NCBI GenBank assembly: GCA_030998225.1
Contig: JAPYXD010000723.1
Coordinates: 20,620,001 to 20,684,000, forward strand
DNA from: Diplolepis rosae
Lineage: Eukaryota; Arthropoda; Insecta; Hymenoptera; Diplolepididae
DNA length: 64,000 bases
Reading direction: 5' to 3'
The number at the start of each line of letters is the position of its first letter. The stretch's first letter is position 1. Positions 44,439-55,515 of the stretch are shown piece after piece. Below the pieces are notes generated by a model, which was given only the letters and a program-made list of their open reading frames with translations, made no database searches and had not been told where the DNA came from. Position numbers and translations under genes: made by a program.

Positions 44439-44726
44439 TTATTTTATTTTTCGATTTTTTACACTTTCACTATTTCTTTCTTGTCTTTCTTATGTAATTG
44501 TTATCCTTTTTATCTTATTCTATTCAGCAATACAAGAGATTCATAACCTCACTCTGTCACGCGAACGTTTGCTATTAATTGCTATTAATGCGCAGTGCGG
44601 CCACAGTGGCGCTGGAGTTCGATTCAGCAAAATTATTCTGTTTCCCGACTCAACGAATTATTCCGGAAAACCCCGACGTGACCAATGGCTTTGATATGTC
44701 TCCTTATACTCCTCCATGCTGTACCT

Positions 44727-46161
44727 GCTGGCCTCTAGTCACTATATTGGAAAACGCAATTGGCACTGTATTTCCGTTCCTATCCGTCTTTTCGAAAAAT
44801 TTACAGGGACCAAAGTCAGAGACGAACATTAAATCTTTCACTTTAAATCCCACTTTTTTCCTGCAGGACCAATATTGCAAAAGTTACAGCTGTCTGAAAT
44901 TTTTTTTTCCACTTTTTACCTACTTAATGTAACTTTTGTCTATAAAAGATTACATAAAAAATGTAGAGAACGTAATTACCTTTAAGTTGAATGGTCAACG
45001 AAGTTTTTATGGCCACTACTTTAACAGTTGTAGACGTCCAAAGTTGGCTATACGCATAAGTAAGGTTTGTCGATCCCGAACCAACCGGGCCTTACGTTTC
45101 CGTCTTTCCAGTCGAATATCTCGTAAGTGTGTGTTCGGCCTTCGTGTGCCTAAACATTCGTAAACAAAGGCTGCTGCTAGGACTGGAAATGTGTCGTGTA
45201 CTTCGCTTGCTATAAGTTGTTCAGTAATTTCCACATATTTTTCATCTTTATATTCTCAAAACAACATTATTTCATTGTAGCCAATATCAAATTATTTCGA
45301 TTAATATATGTATTTTGAAACAAATTCAACACATTGTATGTATTAAACAAAGAACAATTATTATGTAGTATATGATTATTATTAAATTTTGTGTACAACG
45401 TTTCCAGATATTATTTCTCGTATAGCACATATGTGTTCGATGTTATAATCTCTAAATGAAAATCAGTGGAATTCCACTGAAACGCATTCGATGAGCATAT
45501 TTCGTACATAAATCATTAAAAATACAAGAGACACCCATGGAAATATGTAACATGTTAAAAATTCATTTATAACGTACAAAATGCAAGAAGCCTCATTATT
45601 CAACATACAAATTTCGAAAAATACAAAAATGCTGAACAGCGTGAGACTCTTAACATGAATACAAAGTACACATTTTTCAATAGCCATTTTGCCTAATTTA
45701 ATAACAGGAAATGTAAATATAATAAAATAATTGTCAGAAAATTATGTAATGAAATGGTATACTGTAATGGTATAAATAATTTTAAATTATAAATATCACG
45801 GAGGTTACGATCATTTTGAATGTGTTAAAAGGTGACAAAGAGCAGTGAACGTTTTCCTCAGGTGGTTTGGCAATTGAAATGACAGTCTTGTCGAAACTAT
45901 TTTGCGCCGACACGAATTGAGCCGGCGGATTCTATAACCTTGCATAAAGTTTTCCAAGGCGTTTCGGGACGTTCAAGATGGCCCTTGATGCCTTGAAAAT
46001 TACTTTCAGAAACTTGAATCTTTAAACTTGCCAAATTGTAGGAAATTCCATGGTGCATCTTTTCCCCCCTTGCAAACAGTTGTATCGATTAACCTTAGGA
46101 GAAGGTTTACAAATTTCTACTATACCGGTGAACGAATCACTCTACCACATGGAGATCTTTG
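44727..46161. other. Intergenic DNA between the P-like and gypsy elements
   Basis: AT-rich. The minus strand is open for 72 codons at 45016-45234 with an Arg-rich stretch but no recognised domain. Nothing else supported. Confidence 0.4.
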
Positions 46162-46165
46162 ACGT

Positions 46166-48540
46166 TGTTATGTCCCTGCGGGTGGGGGGGGGGGAGTAGG
46201 CGTGATGTGGGGTAGACTTAATAATTGTACTCACGGTGTTCACTGGACTCAGAGTGAGTTTATTCATTCAGCGCTGTATAGTCTTGTTTCTTTTATTGTG
46301 TCCGTTTCCGTAGGGGTGTACAGCCTCGTGGGTAGGCGGCAAGGCCGAGTGGGTCGTCTCCGGGTGGAGGGGTCGTCGCAAGGTGGCGGAATCAGTGGCA
46401 CCTTCAACACTGGCGCTGTCCTGGTGGGCTTGCGTGCCGTGGAGTGAAGTCCATTAGCTGCGTGGTTTTCTTTCCCAGTCGGGGCGAAAAGCTGGCGCGG
46501 CGTCGGTCGGGCGTGAGATGTATCTGGGGCCGGTCTCGGCCCTAGCCCGGGAGACACGTAGATCGGGGAGCACGTCAACTCTAGCTCCCAGATTGGTGAT
46601 CCCAAGACCTCCTCCAGGGTGCGTTCCCCAGGTTCTTGAGTTGGCTCCGGAGTCCTTGGCGGCGGGATGGCGTAGTGTTCCTCTAACTGGGCAAACAGCG
46701 CGGAGAGCTCTGTGCTGGTGAGTGAGGAAGTGCCAGGTTTCCACGGCGAAGCAGTCAAGGCGGTTGCTGGCAGAGCGTCCGTAGCGGGCGGTGGCGAAGT
46801 CGCTGGCGTGACCGGGGGTAAGCCCTCGGAGGCATGCTGTGCCTGGGTGGTTACTCCAGCGTCTACCGTGGACCGGGTAGTGATCGCTTTCGGAGTTGGC
46901 TGGTATTCCTGCGTTAGGCCGTATGTTGGGGCGGTCGTGGCCAATGCGTCGTAGCCGGGGTTGTGAGGGTCGTAACCAGGGGTCTCCTCTGCGTGGAGAG
47001 AGTCACTTTCTCTTGGTGGCTCAGGAGTGGGGTCGGTGGGGATGCTCTCGAGTGTGTCCGACGAACCGCGATCTCCCCCTCTTTTTCCCTCGAGAATTCC
47101 TTTTCGGGCCTTCCAGGTTTCCAAGCGCTTGGCGTTTCGCCGGGCGCGGGATGGGTCGTGACCCCGTCTTGGCCGTTGCCTCTTCGTGTCAAGCTGAGAA
47201 ACAGAAGAAAAAGAAAGGTTGGGTGGGGATGGGTAAGAGCCTGTAGTACCGTCTGAGTTACCAGCGGCGAGTAGAGTATCAGATGGCGCGTGACACTGGG
47301 TTCCAGTGTCAATGCAAATGCAAGGGGAAGAGTTAGGGAGAGAGAGGGAGTGTCACTGAATTCCAGTGTCGAGGCAAACAGAAAAGAGAAGTTAGGGAGA
47401 GAGGTAGCGTCACTGAATTCCAGTGAGCGTGTATAGAAAGAGAGAAAAGAGAGAATGTGCGTCACTGAGTTCCAGTGTCGAGGCAAAGAGAAGTTAGGGA
47501 GAGAGGTTGCGTCACTGAATTCCAGTGAGCGTGTAGAGAAAGAGAGAAAAGAGAGAATGTGCGTCACTGAGTGCCAGTGACAGTGTGGGCAGAATGAGGA
47601 TAGAGAGAGAGAGAGAAAGGAGAGCGTGTGCGTCACTGAATTCCAGTGACAGTGTAGATAGAAAGAAGGAGGGAGGGTTTGCGTCACTGGGTCCCAGTGA
47701 CAGTGTAGGAAGGGGAGAAAGGGTTATAGTGTTTATATATGCACTAGTCTCGGGAGCTTACTGTGCCCTGCGTCCGGAGGCGTGTCGGGAGTCGGGAGCA
47801 AGAATGGCACCAAGTGATGATGATACATCGTAGTTGTTTATTCTGCACTATGCTCACTACACTTACTTAACACTAAGTCGAAGTAGCTGGGGTTTCGTGG
47901 GGTTCGCACGACGTTGACACTCGTCGTAGGTCAGGGAAGCTGCCCTGGACTCAACTGTCAATCAAGCGTCTCGAGGCCCTTTTTATAGGGATGGAAAATC
48001 GGGGAGAAATGTCGCAGTGGAAGGAGTATCGTTTTTTTTTTCATAGTTTTTCGAGTACCGATACTCCTTCCCCTTGCAAGTTCACTGACCACTTGGAGGG
48101 AGGTAATGTTGCTGTCCCTCTCACTCCTGTGGCCAGCATCGTTTCGTCCTTTTCTTCCCAATTCGTAGCGATTGATTGGGAAGGGGTAGGCGTTGAGAGA
48201 AGTGCTCTCCTCTCTGCTTTTCCTTGCCTTTCCCGACCTTCACTTTTCCAGCTTGCAGTGAGTGAAGGTCGTTCCTAGGCAAGGGAGGTGAGACGGTAGA
48301 GGGGAGGGCACTTGCGTCTGGTCGGTAGGTTGCAGGGGTGCGACAAGAACGGGGCTTTTCCGACACTGATGCGTGCATCAGAAAAGGACGCACGGTAGTA
48401 CCTTTCTAACGGTACCGTTTTTCGAAGGCCTCGAGTCGCTTCTCCGATTGAATTTCGGACAAGTATCTTTTTTCTTTTAATGGTTCGAAACTATAATGAT
48501 TTTCTACCATTATTATATACGGCTTAAGGCGCGTATAACA
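46166..48540 (-). repeat. Gypsy 3' LTR
   Basis: On the minus strand begins TGTTATACGCGCCTTAAGCC and ends CCGCAGGGACATAACA. Contains a TATA box (TATATAAACAC, minus, near 47735), eight CACTG-N5-CAGTG palindromes and a long ATG-less open frame (47124 to 46264). Differs from the 5' LTR by single-base changes, including one missing base near 47000. Confidence 0.95.
47300..47705. repeat. Array of CACTG-N5-CAGTG palindromes (3' LTR copy)
   Basis: Eight copies, mostly CACTGAATTCCAGTG with variants GGGTT, GAGTT, GAGTG and GGTCC. They start near 47310, 47352, 47410, 47463, 47512, 47564, 47633 and 47684, spaced about 42-70 bp apart by purine-rich GAGAGAAAG spacers. Same array at about 55245-55655. Confidence 0.85.
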
Positions 48541-48560
48541 ATTTCCCCCCTTCATTTTTT
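48541..48560 (-). promoter_or_regulatory. Polypurine tract
   Basis: The minus strand reads AAAAAATGAAGGGGGGAAAT immediately before the 3' LTR. Confidence 0.8.
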
Positions 48561-48970
48561 AAGATACTTGTCCGTCTTGATAACTTAATCTGCTACTTAA
48601 TCGCTTACTTTTATTCATGGGCTAGTCTATATATATATCCACATCGTTGTTATTATTACATTTACGTTGCTATGTGCAAGGAAAAGAATTGACTAAATTC
48701 CAGATACAATTTGTGCTACGAGGGGAGTAGAAAACTTAGATCTAGTCTTAAAGCTATTGGCCTACAACTACGTATCGACCTAGTAAACAAATTAATTTAG
48801 CTAATGGGCTATATAATCGTACTTAATCACTAAGTTTAACTAATTGAAGCCGTTTTAGCTGTATTAATTAAACGCGTCTCTTTCGCGGTGTGTACAGCCG
48901 TGTATCCCGATAATAGGGTGTCTGGTCTGTCCTTAGTCTATAACGTTTTCTTTCGTTGGTTTCCTTATAA
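48561..48970. other. Gypsy 3' untranslated region
   Basis: AT-rich segment between the last frame and the polypurine tract; no motif. Confidence 0.5.
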
Positions 48971-49972
48971 TTAATTCGACTTCCCCGCTGGGTATCCTTT
49001 GTTTCTCTGCATTCTATTTTCTTCTTCGCTTGGTCGCGGCTGTTCGCCGTTTTCTCCTCTTTTGTCTGTTGAGCACCCCTGTGCTTCAATGCTGCGGTGA
49101 TGCAGTCTCCTCGTAATAGCATTGTCCATGCTTTGGTGGCTCGGTTCCAGTGGTTGTCCGCTGCCCTCAGGTTGCGGACCCATATTTCGGTGTGCATCTA
49201 TCAGTGTGCCACCGGAGGTTGAGTGCGACGTTTCTTTGCCGTAGTGGTTTTCATTTATAGCTGCGTACGGTTTTGCACCGGCACGCTCGCGATTGGTTGG
49301 CCGTGGCTGGCGGCCGTTGTCTGTTGGTGGGGGTAAGCCCCTTCTCAGTGTGCTGCTCGTTGCTCGACGAGTCGGTTCTCTTGGCTGGTGGCTGCTGCTT
49401 GTGGGTGCGCAAGGCTGTGCGCAGGTGGGCCCGTGATTGGTCGGCTGTGACTGGTGACCGCTGTCTGGTGGTGGGGGTAGGTCCCGGTTCAGTGTACTGC
49501 TCGTCGCTCGACGAGGCGGTACTCTCAGCTGGTGGTTGTCGCTTGTGGATGCGCAAAGCTGTGCGCCGGTAAGCCTGTGATTGGTGGGCCGTGGTAGGCG
49601 ACCGCTGTCTGGTGGTGGGGGTAGGTCCCGGTTCAGTATGCTGCTTGATATCGAACACGTCGGTGTTTCGTCGTAGTAACTACTGCTTTCCTGCGGTTTT
49701 TCACCGTCAGGTATATCTGCTGTCTCCCCGGAATCGTCTGTCGGTAAGTACGTTCTTCTTTTATCCTGCGTTTGATCTTGGTACTCCTTAGGTAAATTTT
49801 CAGACCTTTTATCCGTTGCCGGTAAGTTCTGTCGGTAGAGTCGATTAGCATGCACCTTAATAGGTCTTCCCTCTTGGTTAATCATGTATACGTCTCCTGC
49901 TATTCTCTCTAAAACGGTATGTGGTCCGGTTCGTTTTGGCGCGAAACCGGCGTTGAAGTGGTCACTTTTTTT
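48971..49972 (-). CDS. Gypsy C-terminal region: integrase tail plus three 50-residue repeats
   Basis: In the frame after the A9 run at about 49966-49974 the minus strand first reads FAPKRTGPHTVLERI and INQEGRPIKVHANRLYRQ. That is the typical end of a gypsy integrase, so this is the pol continuation shifted by one base. It then enters about 300 residues of hydrophilic, Pro/Ser/Thr-rich sequence. Three tandem repeats share NRDLPPPPDSG, then RPTNH, AQ.CA and RRATSS. No transmembrane segment or envelope motif. The function is unknown; it might be a gag/IN-associated spacer domain or a non-essential tail. Confidence 0.6.
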   Translation of the reverse strand, partial: KKSDHFNAGFAPKRTGPHTVLERIAGDVYMINQEGRPIKVHANRLYRQNLPATDKRSENLPKEYQDQTQDKRRTYLPTDDSGETADIPDGEKPQESSSYYDETPTCSISSSILNRDLPPPPDSGRLPRPTNHRLTGAQLCASTSDNHQLRVPPRRATSSTLNRDLPPPPDSGHQSQPTNHGPTCAQPCAPTSSSHQPREPTRRATSSTLRRGLPPPTDNGRQPRPTNRERAGAKPYAAINENHYGKETSHSTSGGTLIDAHRNMGPQPEGSGQPLEPSHQSMDNAITRRLHHRSIEAQGCSTDKRGENGEQPRPSEEENRMQRNKGYPAGKSN

Positions 49973-52030
49973 TTATAGGAAGTTTCTAACCACATATACT
50001 TGTTCCCCAGGTTCGAACCGTGGCATCGGGGTCTCTCCGGTGTATCGCTGTTGGTATTTTCCTTGGTTGGCTTTGGCTCGTTCTTCTCGGTCATTCCTCT
50101 CTTCTATTCTTTGATCATCGTGTTCGTGGAATCTCCAGTCTCCTGGCCTTGGCAGCGTCCATCCAAGTAGTAGGTGACTCGGGGTTTGGCCAGTTGCTGC
50201 ATTCTGCCGTCGTCGAAGGCTGAACAAGATCTTGGGTAAGTCACGGTCCCAGGTGCGATGGTTTCCATTGTCTATCCTCAACCGGATGTTTATTTTAATA
50301 TCTTGATTTCTCCTTTCCGTAGGGTTGCCTCGGGGGTGGTAGTTTGGCGTCGTCCACAGGTCGCAGTCCCATCGCTGACCGGCGCTGGCCCAGTGTTGGC
50401 TGACGAACTGTCTTCCGTTGTCGGTAAGGATTTGTCGCGGATATCCCCAGCGTGGAAAGACCTCTTTTTCTAGGAGTGCCGTCAGTTTTGGAGCCTCTGC
50501 TGAGGCCATGGGGAAGGCTTCGATCCATCTTGAGAAGAGATCAGTTACTACCAGTAAAAATTTCTTTCCAGTGGATGATGGCAGGTAGGGTCCCATTAAG
50601 TCGAGTGCTATCGTCTCCCAGGGCCTTTGTGCCGCGCGTGGTCGCATTGAGTCGTTTGCAGCTGTGCGCACTGGTTTGCAGCAGGTACAAAGGTGGCAAC
50701 TGCTTACATATTTTCTAACCATTCTTCTCATTCCTGGCCAATAATACCTTGATTGTATCTCTCGCAGGGTTTCGTCGCATCCTGGGTGCCCGGCAAAAGG
50801 GTCATCGTGGTACTCCCAGAGTATTCGATCTACGTGACTTACTGGTACTCGTAATGACCAGCTGTTCAGGTTTGGATGTTTCTTCCAGAATCCTCGTTCG
50901 TCTAACCGGTGTTCCTGGACGAACTTTTCTTCTTGGTCCGATCTGTCAGGTAAGGTTGTCAATTGCTGCCATCTCTCTATTTCTCGTGTAATCACTGGAT
51001 CACGTTGCTGCGCTGTTCCTATTTCATCTATTATAGGCCGTTGTTCCAGGGCGTTGAAGGCAGGTCTTACTTCCCCAGTAGTGGCTTGCTTTTCTCTGAT
51101 AGGGATCATCATGCGGTCCAGGTCGGGTTCCCCAGGGGTAGGTGCGTCTGGAGCTGGATATCGGGATAAGGCATCCGCTAATTCATTATATTTTCCCGCA
51201 CAATGTTCTATCGTGAACGAGAATTCGCCGAGGAGGCAGGACCATCTAGCGAGCTTGGATTTTTCATCCTTCATTTTCCTCAGCCAGGTCAGGGCCGTGC
51301 TGTCTGTCCTGAGCGTAAAATGATTGTCCTCTAAATATGGACGGTATCTCTTTATTCCCCAGATTACTGCGAGACACTCTTGTTCATTGCAGTGGTATCT
51401 GGACTCTGTTGGGCTGAATTTTGCGCTCGCGTAGGAAATTATGAGCTTTTTCTTCTCCTTGTTTTCTTGAAAGAGGACTGCTCCCATTCCCTTGGCACTA
51501 GCGTCAGTTTGCAGGATAAATGGGAGCTGAGGGTTGGGCCGGCTAAGAGCCAAAGGTTTCTTTATTAAGGCTTTAATCTTCTCGAATGATTCTTGAGCCG
51601 CAGCTGTCCATTTGAAAGGCCTGGATACGGCGAGGAGGTCTGTCAGAGGGGCTGCAGTTATAGCGAAGTGTGGTATGTACTCGCGTAGCCATCCACAAGT
51701 CCCGTGAAAACTTCGTAGCTCCTTACGTGTTCGTGGTGGGTTTGCTTCCAGGATTGCTTGTATGTGTTCAGGCTGTGCCTGATTGCCGTCGCTGGTGACG
51801 ATGTGGCCTAAGTACTCCAGTTTCGTCTTTCCAAAATGGCATTTTTTTGGGTTGCAAGAGAGACCGTATATTTCGAGACGTTCGAAAATGAGGGCTAGAT
51901 GGTTCAAGTGTTCCTCTTCCGTGTATGAGTAAACAATCAAGTCATCGAGGTAGGCGATGACGAATTTTCTCCAGAAGGTGCCAAGGATCTCCTTCATTGT
52001 GTTCTGGAACGTGCATGGAGCATTTTTCAA
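49973..52030 (-). pseudogene. Gypsy pol: RT active site, RNase H and integrase
   Basis: Open for 685 codons. It begins just inside the RT (KNAPCTFQNTM). Motifs in order: YLDDLIVYS (RT catalytic pair), LEYLGHIVTSDG, RNase H LQTDASAKGMGAVLF and RTDSTALTWL, then the integrase zinc finger HPGCDETLREIQSRYYWPG with CHLCTCCKP. The catalytic core has IALDLMGPY, ILTDNGRQF and GNPTERRNQDI (D, D, E). The chain ends at VYVVRNFL before an A9 run, beyond which it continues in another frame (48971-49972). Upstream it is out of frame with the RT start through one extra C near 52040. As it stands it cannot be translated as one pol without frameshifting. Confidence 0.9.
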
Positions 52031-52733
52031 TCCGGAAGGGCATTACTCGAAATTGGTACTGTCCTCCGTCAGGGGTGGCAAATGCAGTGTATTTCCTGGA
52101 ATTTGGGTGCAATGGTATTTGCCAGTAGCCACTTTTTAAATCAATGGTTGAGAAAATTTTTGCTTGGCCTAAATCTTTTAGAGTTTGATGAATGACGGGC
52201 AAAGGTTGAGCAGCATCGATTGTCAAGTCATTCAGTCTCCGGTAATCGATGCAGAATCTTTGAGTACCATCCTTTTTGGTTTGAATTGATGGCTGTAAAC
52301 TGTAGGGGGAGCTAGCTGGTTCGATGATCCTCTCGGCTAGCATTTCTGGTATCTGCTCCTCGATTGCCTTTTTCTTCACTTCCGAAAAGTTTCTCTGAGC
52401 TTCTCGGAATGGCTGTGCTGTCTTAAGATGTATCTCATGACACGAGGTTAGTGCCTGACGAAGGTGACCACCCTTGTGGAAGATTGTCCCATGCCTTTTT
52501 ACCAGTTTTTGAAATGTTTCAGCTGCTGCATCAGTGAAATGATGAGTGAGGGTTTCTTGGAAATTTTCTGAGGCTTCCTCGTTGCGTTGGCTGATTCCTG
52601 GTGTGGTGAAAACTTGTTGTCTCTGGTGTCGTCCAATGAACAAACAATTGTTAAAATGGTCGTGTACGACTCGGTGCTGAACGAGCCAGTTTCTTCCTAG
52701 GATTAAATCTTTCTCCCAGTTTGTCGGCGACAA
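51942..52733 (-). pseudogene. Gypsy pol: protease end and RT amino half
   Basis: Reads KDLILGRNWL (the carboxy motif of a retropepsin), then RT blocks RIIEPASSPYSLQPSIQTKK, QRFCIDYRRLND, FSTIDLKSGYWQIPL (catalytic Asp) and YQFRVMPF. An extra C then turns the following GLKNAPC motif out of frame (near 52040). At its upstream edge an extra A near 52698 breaks the join with the protease. Confidence 0.9.
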
Positions 52734-52990
52734 GAAATGGTCCTGTGTAATGTTTTCCGCTGATTTCTATTTCCAAGTTGATGATTCCTCGAAGTTGGAG
52801 TATAGCTCCTTCGGCTGCCAGGCCAGCCATGGGTGGGCCAGGTTTGACTTGGCGTAATTGCTCTGGTGTCAGAAGACTGGTTTTAATGGCACTGTCAGAT
52901 GACCCAGAATCGACCAGTGCTTCTGTTTCTTTCCCCGCGATGTATATCCATAAGCGTGGTAAATTTTCTCGTGAAGTTCGGGCGGCGGTT
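52690..52990 (-). pseudogene. Gypsy aspartic protease
   Basis: On the minus strand, in a frame other than the RT, it reads YIAGKETEALVDSGSSDSAI (catalytic DSGS), then LEIEISGKHYTGPFLVADKL. The next motif, DLILGRNWL, follows one base out of frame. Short protease of the usual gypsy size. Confidence 0.75.
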
Positions 52991-53133
52991 ATTGTTGGTT
53001 GGCTGGCGTATCTTGATTCCTTGTGTGAGTATTTTCTGCCACCGCCCGGCGCCAGTTTTCCGCTAGGTTTGAGCCGGCATTGCGTGCGTGCTCTGGTGGC
53101 ATGGCTGAGCGTTGGGCCAAGACAGGGCAGTCC

Positions 53134-54090
53134 CTATGGAAATGGCGTTGTGGACAATAATGGCACGGTGGTAGTCGTGCTTCTTGTACATGATTTGACG
53201 GGGTTGGCTTCCTTATATTTTTCCTCCTTTACTCTCGTTGGTTGCCCCTCAATTTCATCTGCCTCTGCTTGTGTTGCTCGGTCCATGAGCTCTGTAAATG
53301 TCCTGGGATCAGCTGTTCTAATAACTCGTTTTATTGAAGGTCGCAGGGTTTCCAGGATTGTGCCTATTAACTCGTCCTCTGTGTTCTGCGGGCAGAGTCG
53401 TGTTGCTAATAGGTATTTCTTTTGTAGAAATATAGCCGTTGGCTCCTTTTCTGCTTGCTTGCGAGAGTACAAGCTGACTCTGAGACCATTTTCCACGGTC
53501 TGGCTTGCATATTTATTTTGGAACAGTTCTTTGAACTGTTCCCATGGCAGACTGAAGGACTTGTAAGGGCTCCACCATTTTGCTGCTTCGTCCAATAATG
53601 ATTTTCCTGCAATTCTTGTCCAGTGTGCAGGGTCCGTTCCCGATTGCTCGAAGTAAGCCTCACATTCTTTGGTGAAGGCCCTAGGATCCTCGTGACTTAA
53701 GCCAGAAAATTCAGGTTGTGGCGGTGCTGGAGCTTTCAGAGCTCGGATTATTTGCCGTAGATCCTGGATCGAAATCATTGAAGGCATGAGTTGGATGCTG
53801 TCCTGGCCCTGTGCTGGCGCTATCCTGGCTGCTGGAGATTCTCGCTGCTGTAGGTTTCCTGCTGCTTCCTCGTATCTAGTTGTAGAGGCCGTATCTGCCC
53901 TGCTCGAATTGTCGTAGTTTTCCATGTTGTTGGGTGCCACCGGATTTTGATGTCCACTTCCGGAAGTGGAGAGTGGGTGGTTGCGGGTAGGTATCGTTCT
54001 TTCTACCGGCTTCTTTGGAGAGCGTGGAGTCATAATCCTCTTCGTCTGTTCCTTCAGGGTCGTTGGTCTTGTGATTCCAATCACAAACAT
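53134..54090 (-). CDS. Gypsy gag (matrix/capsid part)
   Basis: Starts at the ATG 54088-54090 just after the primer-binding site (MFVIGITRPTTLKEQ). The region from PPQPEFSGLSHEDPRAFTKE through WTRIAGKSLLDEAAKWW and FKELFQNKYASQ to TFTELMDRATQAEADE is the retrotransposon gag capsid pattern. The frame ends at 53134 without a knuckle. A zinc-knuckle-like CHYCPQRHFHRDC is encoded in the next frame over the same DNA (about 53120-53165). So nucleocapsid needs a +1 shift, either a mutation or programmed frameshifting. The knuckle spacing is CX2CX3HX4C, one residue short of standard. Confidence 0.85.
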   Translation of the reverse strand: MFVIGITRPTTLKEQTKRIMTPRSPKKPVERTIPTRNHPLSTSGSGHQNPVAPNNMENYDNSSRADTASTTRYEEAAGNLQQRESPAARIAPAQGQDSIQLMPSMISIQDLRQIIRALKAPAPPQPEFSGLSHEDPRAFTKECEAYFEQSGTDPAHWTRIAGKSLLDEAAKWWSPYKSFSLPWEQFKELFQNKYASQTVENGLRVSLYSRKQAEKEPTAIFLQKKYLLATRLCPQNTEDELIGTILETLRPSIKRVIRTADPRTFTELMDRATQAEADEIEGQPTRVKEEKYKEANPVKSCTRSTTTTVPLLSTTPFP

Positions 54091-54092
54091 GG

Positions 54093-54112
54093 CCCCACGT
54101 TGGGCCGCCAAT
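54093..54112 (-). promoter_or_regulatory. Gypsy primer-binding site
   Basis: The minus strand reads TTGGCGGCCCAACGTGGGG one or two bases after the 5' LTR. The TGGCG start is typical; the tRNA used is not certain. Confidence 0.6.
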
Positions 54113-54210
54113 TGTTATGTCCCTGCGGGTGGGGGGGGGGGAGTAGGCGTGATGTGGGGTAGACTTAATAATTGTACTCACGGTGTTCACTGGACTCAGA
54201 GTGAGTTTAT

Positions 54211-55515
54211 TCATTCAGCGCTGTATAGTCTTGTTTCTTTTATTGTGTCCGTTTCCGTAGGGGTGTACAGCCTCGTGGGTAGGCGGCAAGGCCGAGTGGG
54301 TCGTCTCCGGGTGGAGGGGTCGTCGCAAGGTGGCGGAATCAGTGGCACCTTCAACACTGGCGCTGTCCTGGTGGGCTTGCGTGCCGTGGAGTGAAGTCCA
54401 TTAGCTGCGTGGTTTTCTTTCCCAGTCGGGGCGAAAAGCTGGCGCGGCGTCGGTCGGGCGTGAGATGTATCTGGGGCCGGTCTCGGCCCTAGCCCGGGAG
54501 ACACGTAGATCGGGGAGCACGTCAACTCTAGCTCCCAGATTGGTGATCCCAAGACCTCCTCCAGGGTGCGTTCCCCAGGTTCTTGAGTTGGCTCCGGAGT
54601 CCTTGGCGGCGGGATGGCGTAGTGTTCCTCTAACTGGGCAAACAGCGCGGAGAGCTCTGTGCTGGTGAGTGAGGAAGTGCCAGGTTTCCACGGCGAAGCA
54701 GTCAAGGCGGTTGCTGGCAGAGCGTCCGTAGCGGGCGGTGGCGAAGTCGCTGGCGTGACCGGGGGTAAGCCCTCGGAGGCAGGCTGTGCCTGGGTGGTTA
54801 CTCCAGCGTCTACCGTGGACCGGGTAGTGATCGCTTTCGGAGTTGGCTGGTATTCCTGCGTTAGGCCGTATGTTGGGGCGGTCGTGGCCAATGCGTCGTA
54901 GCCGGGGTTGTGAGGGTCGTAACCAGGGGCCTCCTCTGCGTGGGAGAGAGTCACTTTCTCTTGGTGTCTCAGGAGTGGGGTCGGTGGGGGTGCTCTCGAG
55001 TGTGTCCGACGAACCGCGATCTCCCCCTCTTTTTCCCTCGAGAATTCCTTTTCGGGCCTTCCAGGTTTCCAAGCGCTTGGCGTTTCGCCGGGCGCGGGAT
55101 GGGTCGTGACCCCGTCTTGGCCGTTGCCTCTTCGTGTCAAGCTGAGAAACAGAAGAAAAAGAAAGGTTGGGTGGGGATGGGTAAGAGCCTGTAGTACCGT
55201 CTGAGTTACCAGCGGCGAGTAGAGTATCAGATGGCGCGTGACACTGGGTTCCAGTGTCAATGCAAATGCAAGGGGAAGAGTTAGGGAGAGAGAGGGAGTG
55301 TCACTGAATTCCAGTGTCGAGGCAAACAGAAAAGAGAAGTTAGGGAGAGAGGTAGCGTCACTGAATTCCAGTGAGCGTGTAGAGAAAGAGAGAAAAGAGA
55401 GAATGTGCGTCACTGAGTTCCAGTGTCGAGGCAAAGAGAAGTTAGGGAGAGAGGTTGCGTCACTGAATTCCAGTGAGCGTGTAGAGAAAGAGAGAAAAGA
55501 GAGAATGTGCGTCAC
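54211..55515 (-). other. Long ATG-less open frame inside the LTR
   Basis: 434 codons open on the minus strand. The first third is repetitive (LEFSDATSLPNFS repeats, encoded by the palindrome array). The last two thirds are Pro/Thr/Ser-rich but include a more protein-like part (LTSTELSALFAQLEEHYAI, TLEEVLGSPIWELELTCSP). It has no methionine codon after the putative GTG. In the 3' LTR a one-base deletion joins the last part to a different upstream frame (46264-47124). Coding status is uncertain; it could be expressed by splicing or non-AUG start, or not at all. Confidence 0.35.

Larger units (their letters stand above)
42803..44718. mobile_element. P-superfamily element with an exact 8-bp target duplication and two convergent genes (1916 bp)
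   Basis: Flanked by CTGTACCT on both sides (42795-42802, 44719-44726), the 8-bp duplication typical of P elements. Ends TATGGAGGAGTATAAGGAGA and, reversed, CATGGAGGAGTATAAGGAGA. Further inside, a second inverted block (TTTTCCGGAATAATTCGT and TCGGGAAAnAGAATAATTTT) pairs as well. The plus strand carries a two-exon THAP gene (43045-43469) and the minus strand a 105-residue protein gene (43876-44438). There is no full transposase catalytic domain, so it is presumably mobilised in trans. Confidence 0.85.

Noticed and set aside
46914..47687. 257-codon minus-strand frame in the 3' LTR as an independent gene
   Set aside because: It is generated by the palindrome array and GA-rich spacers and lacks an ATG; described as part of the LTR.
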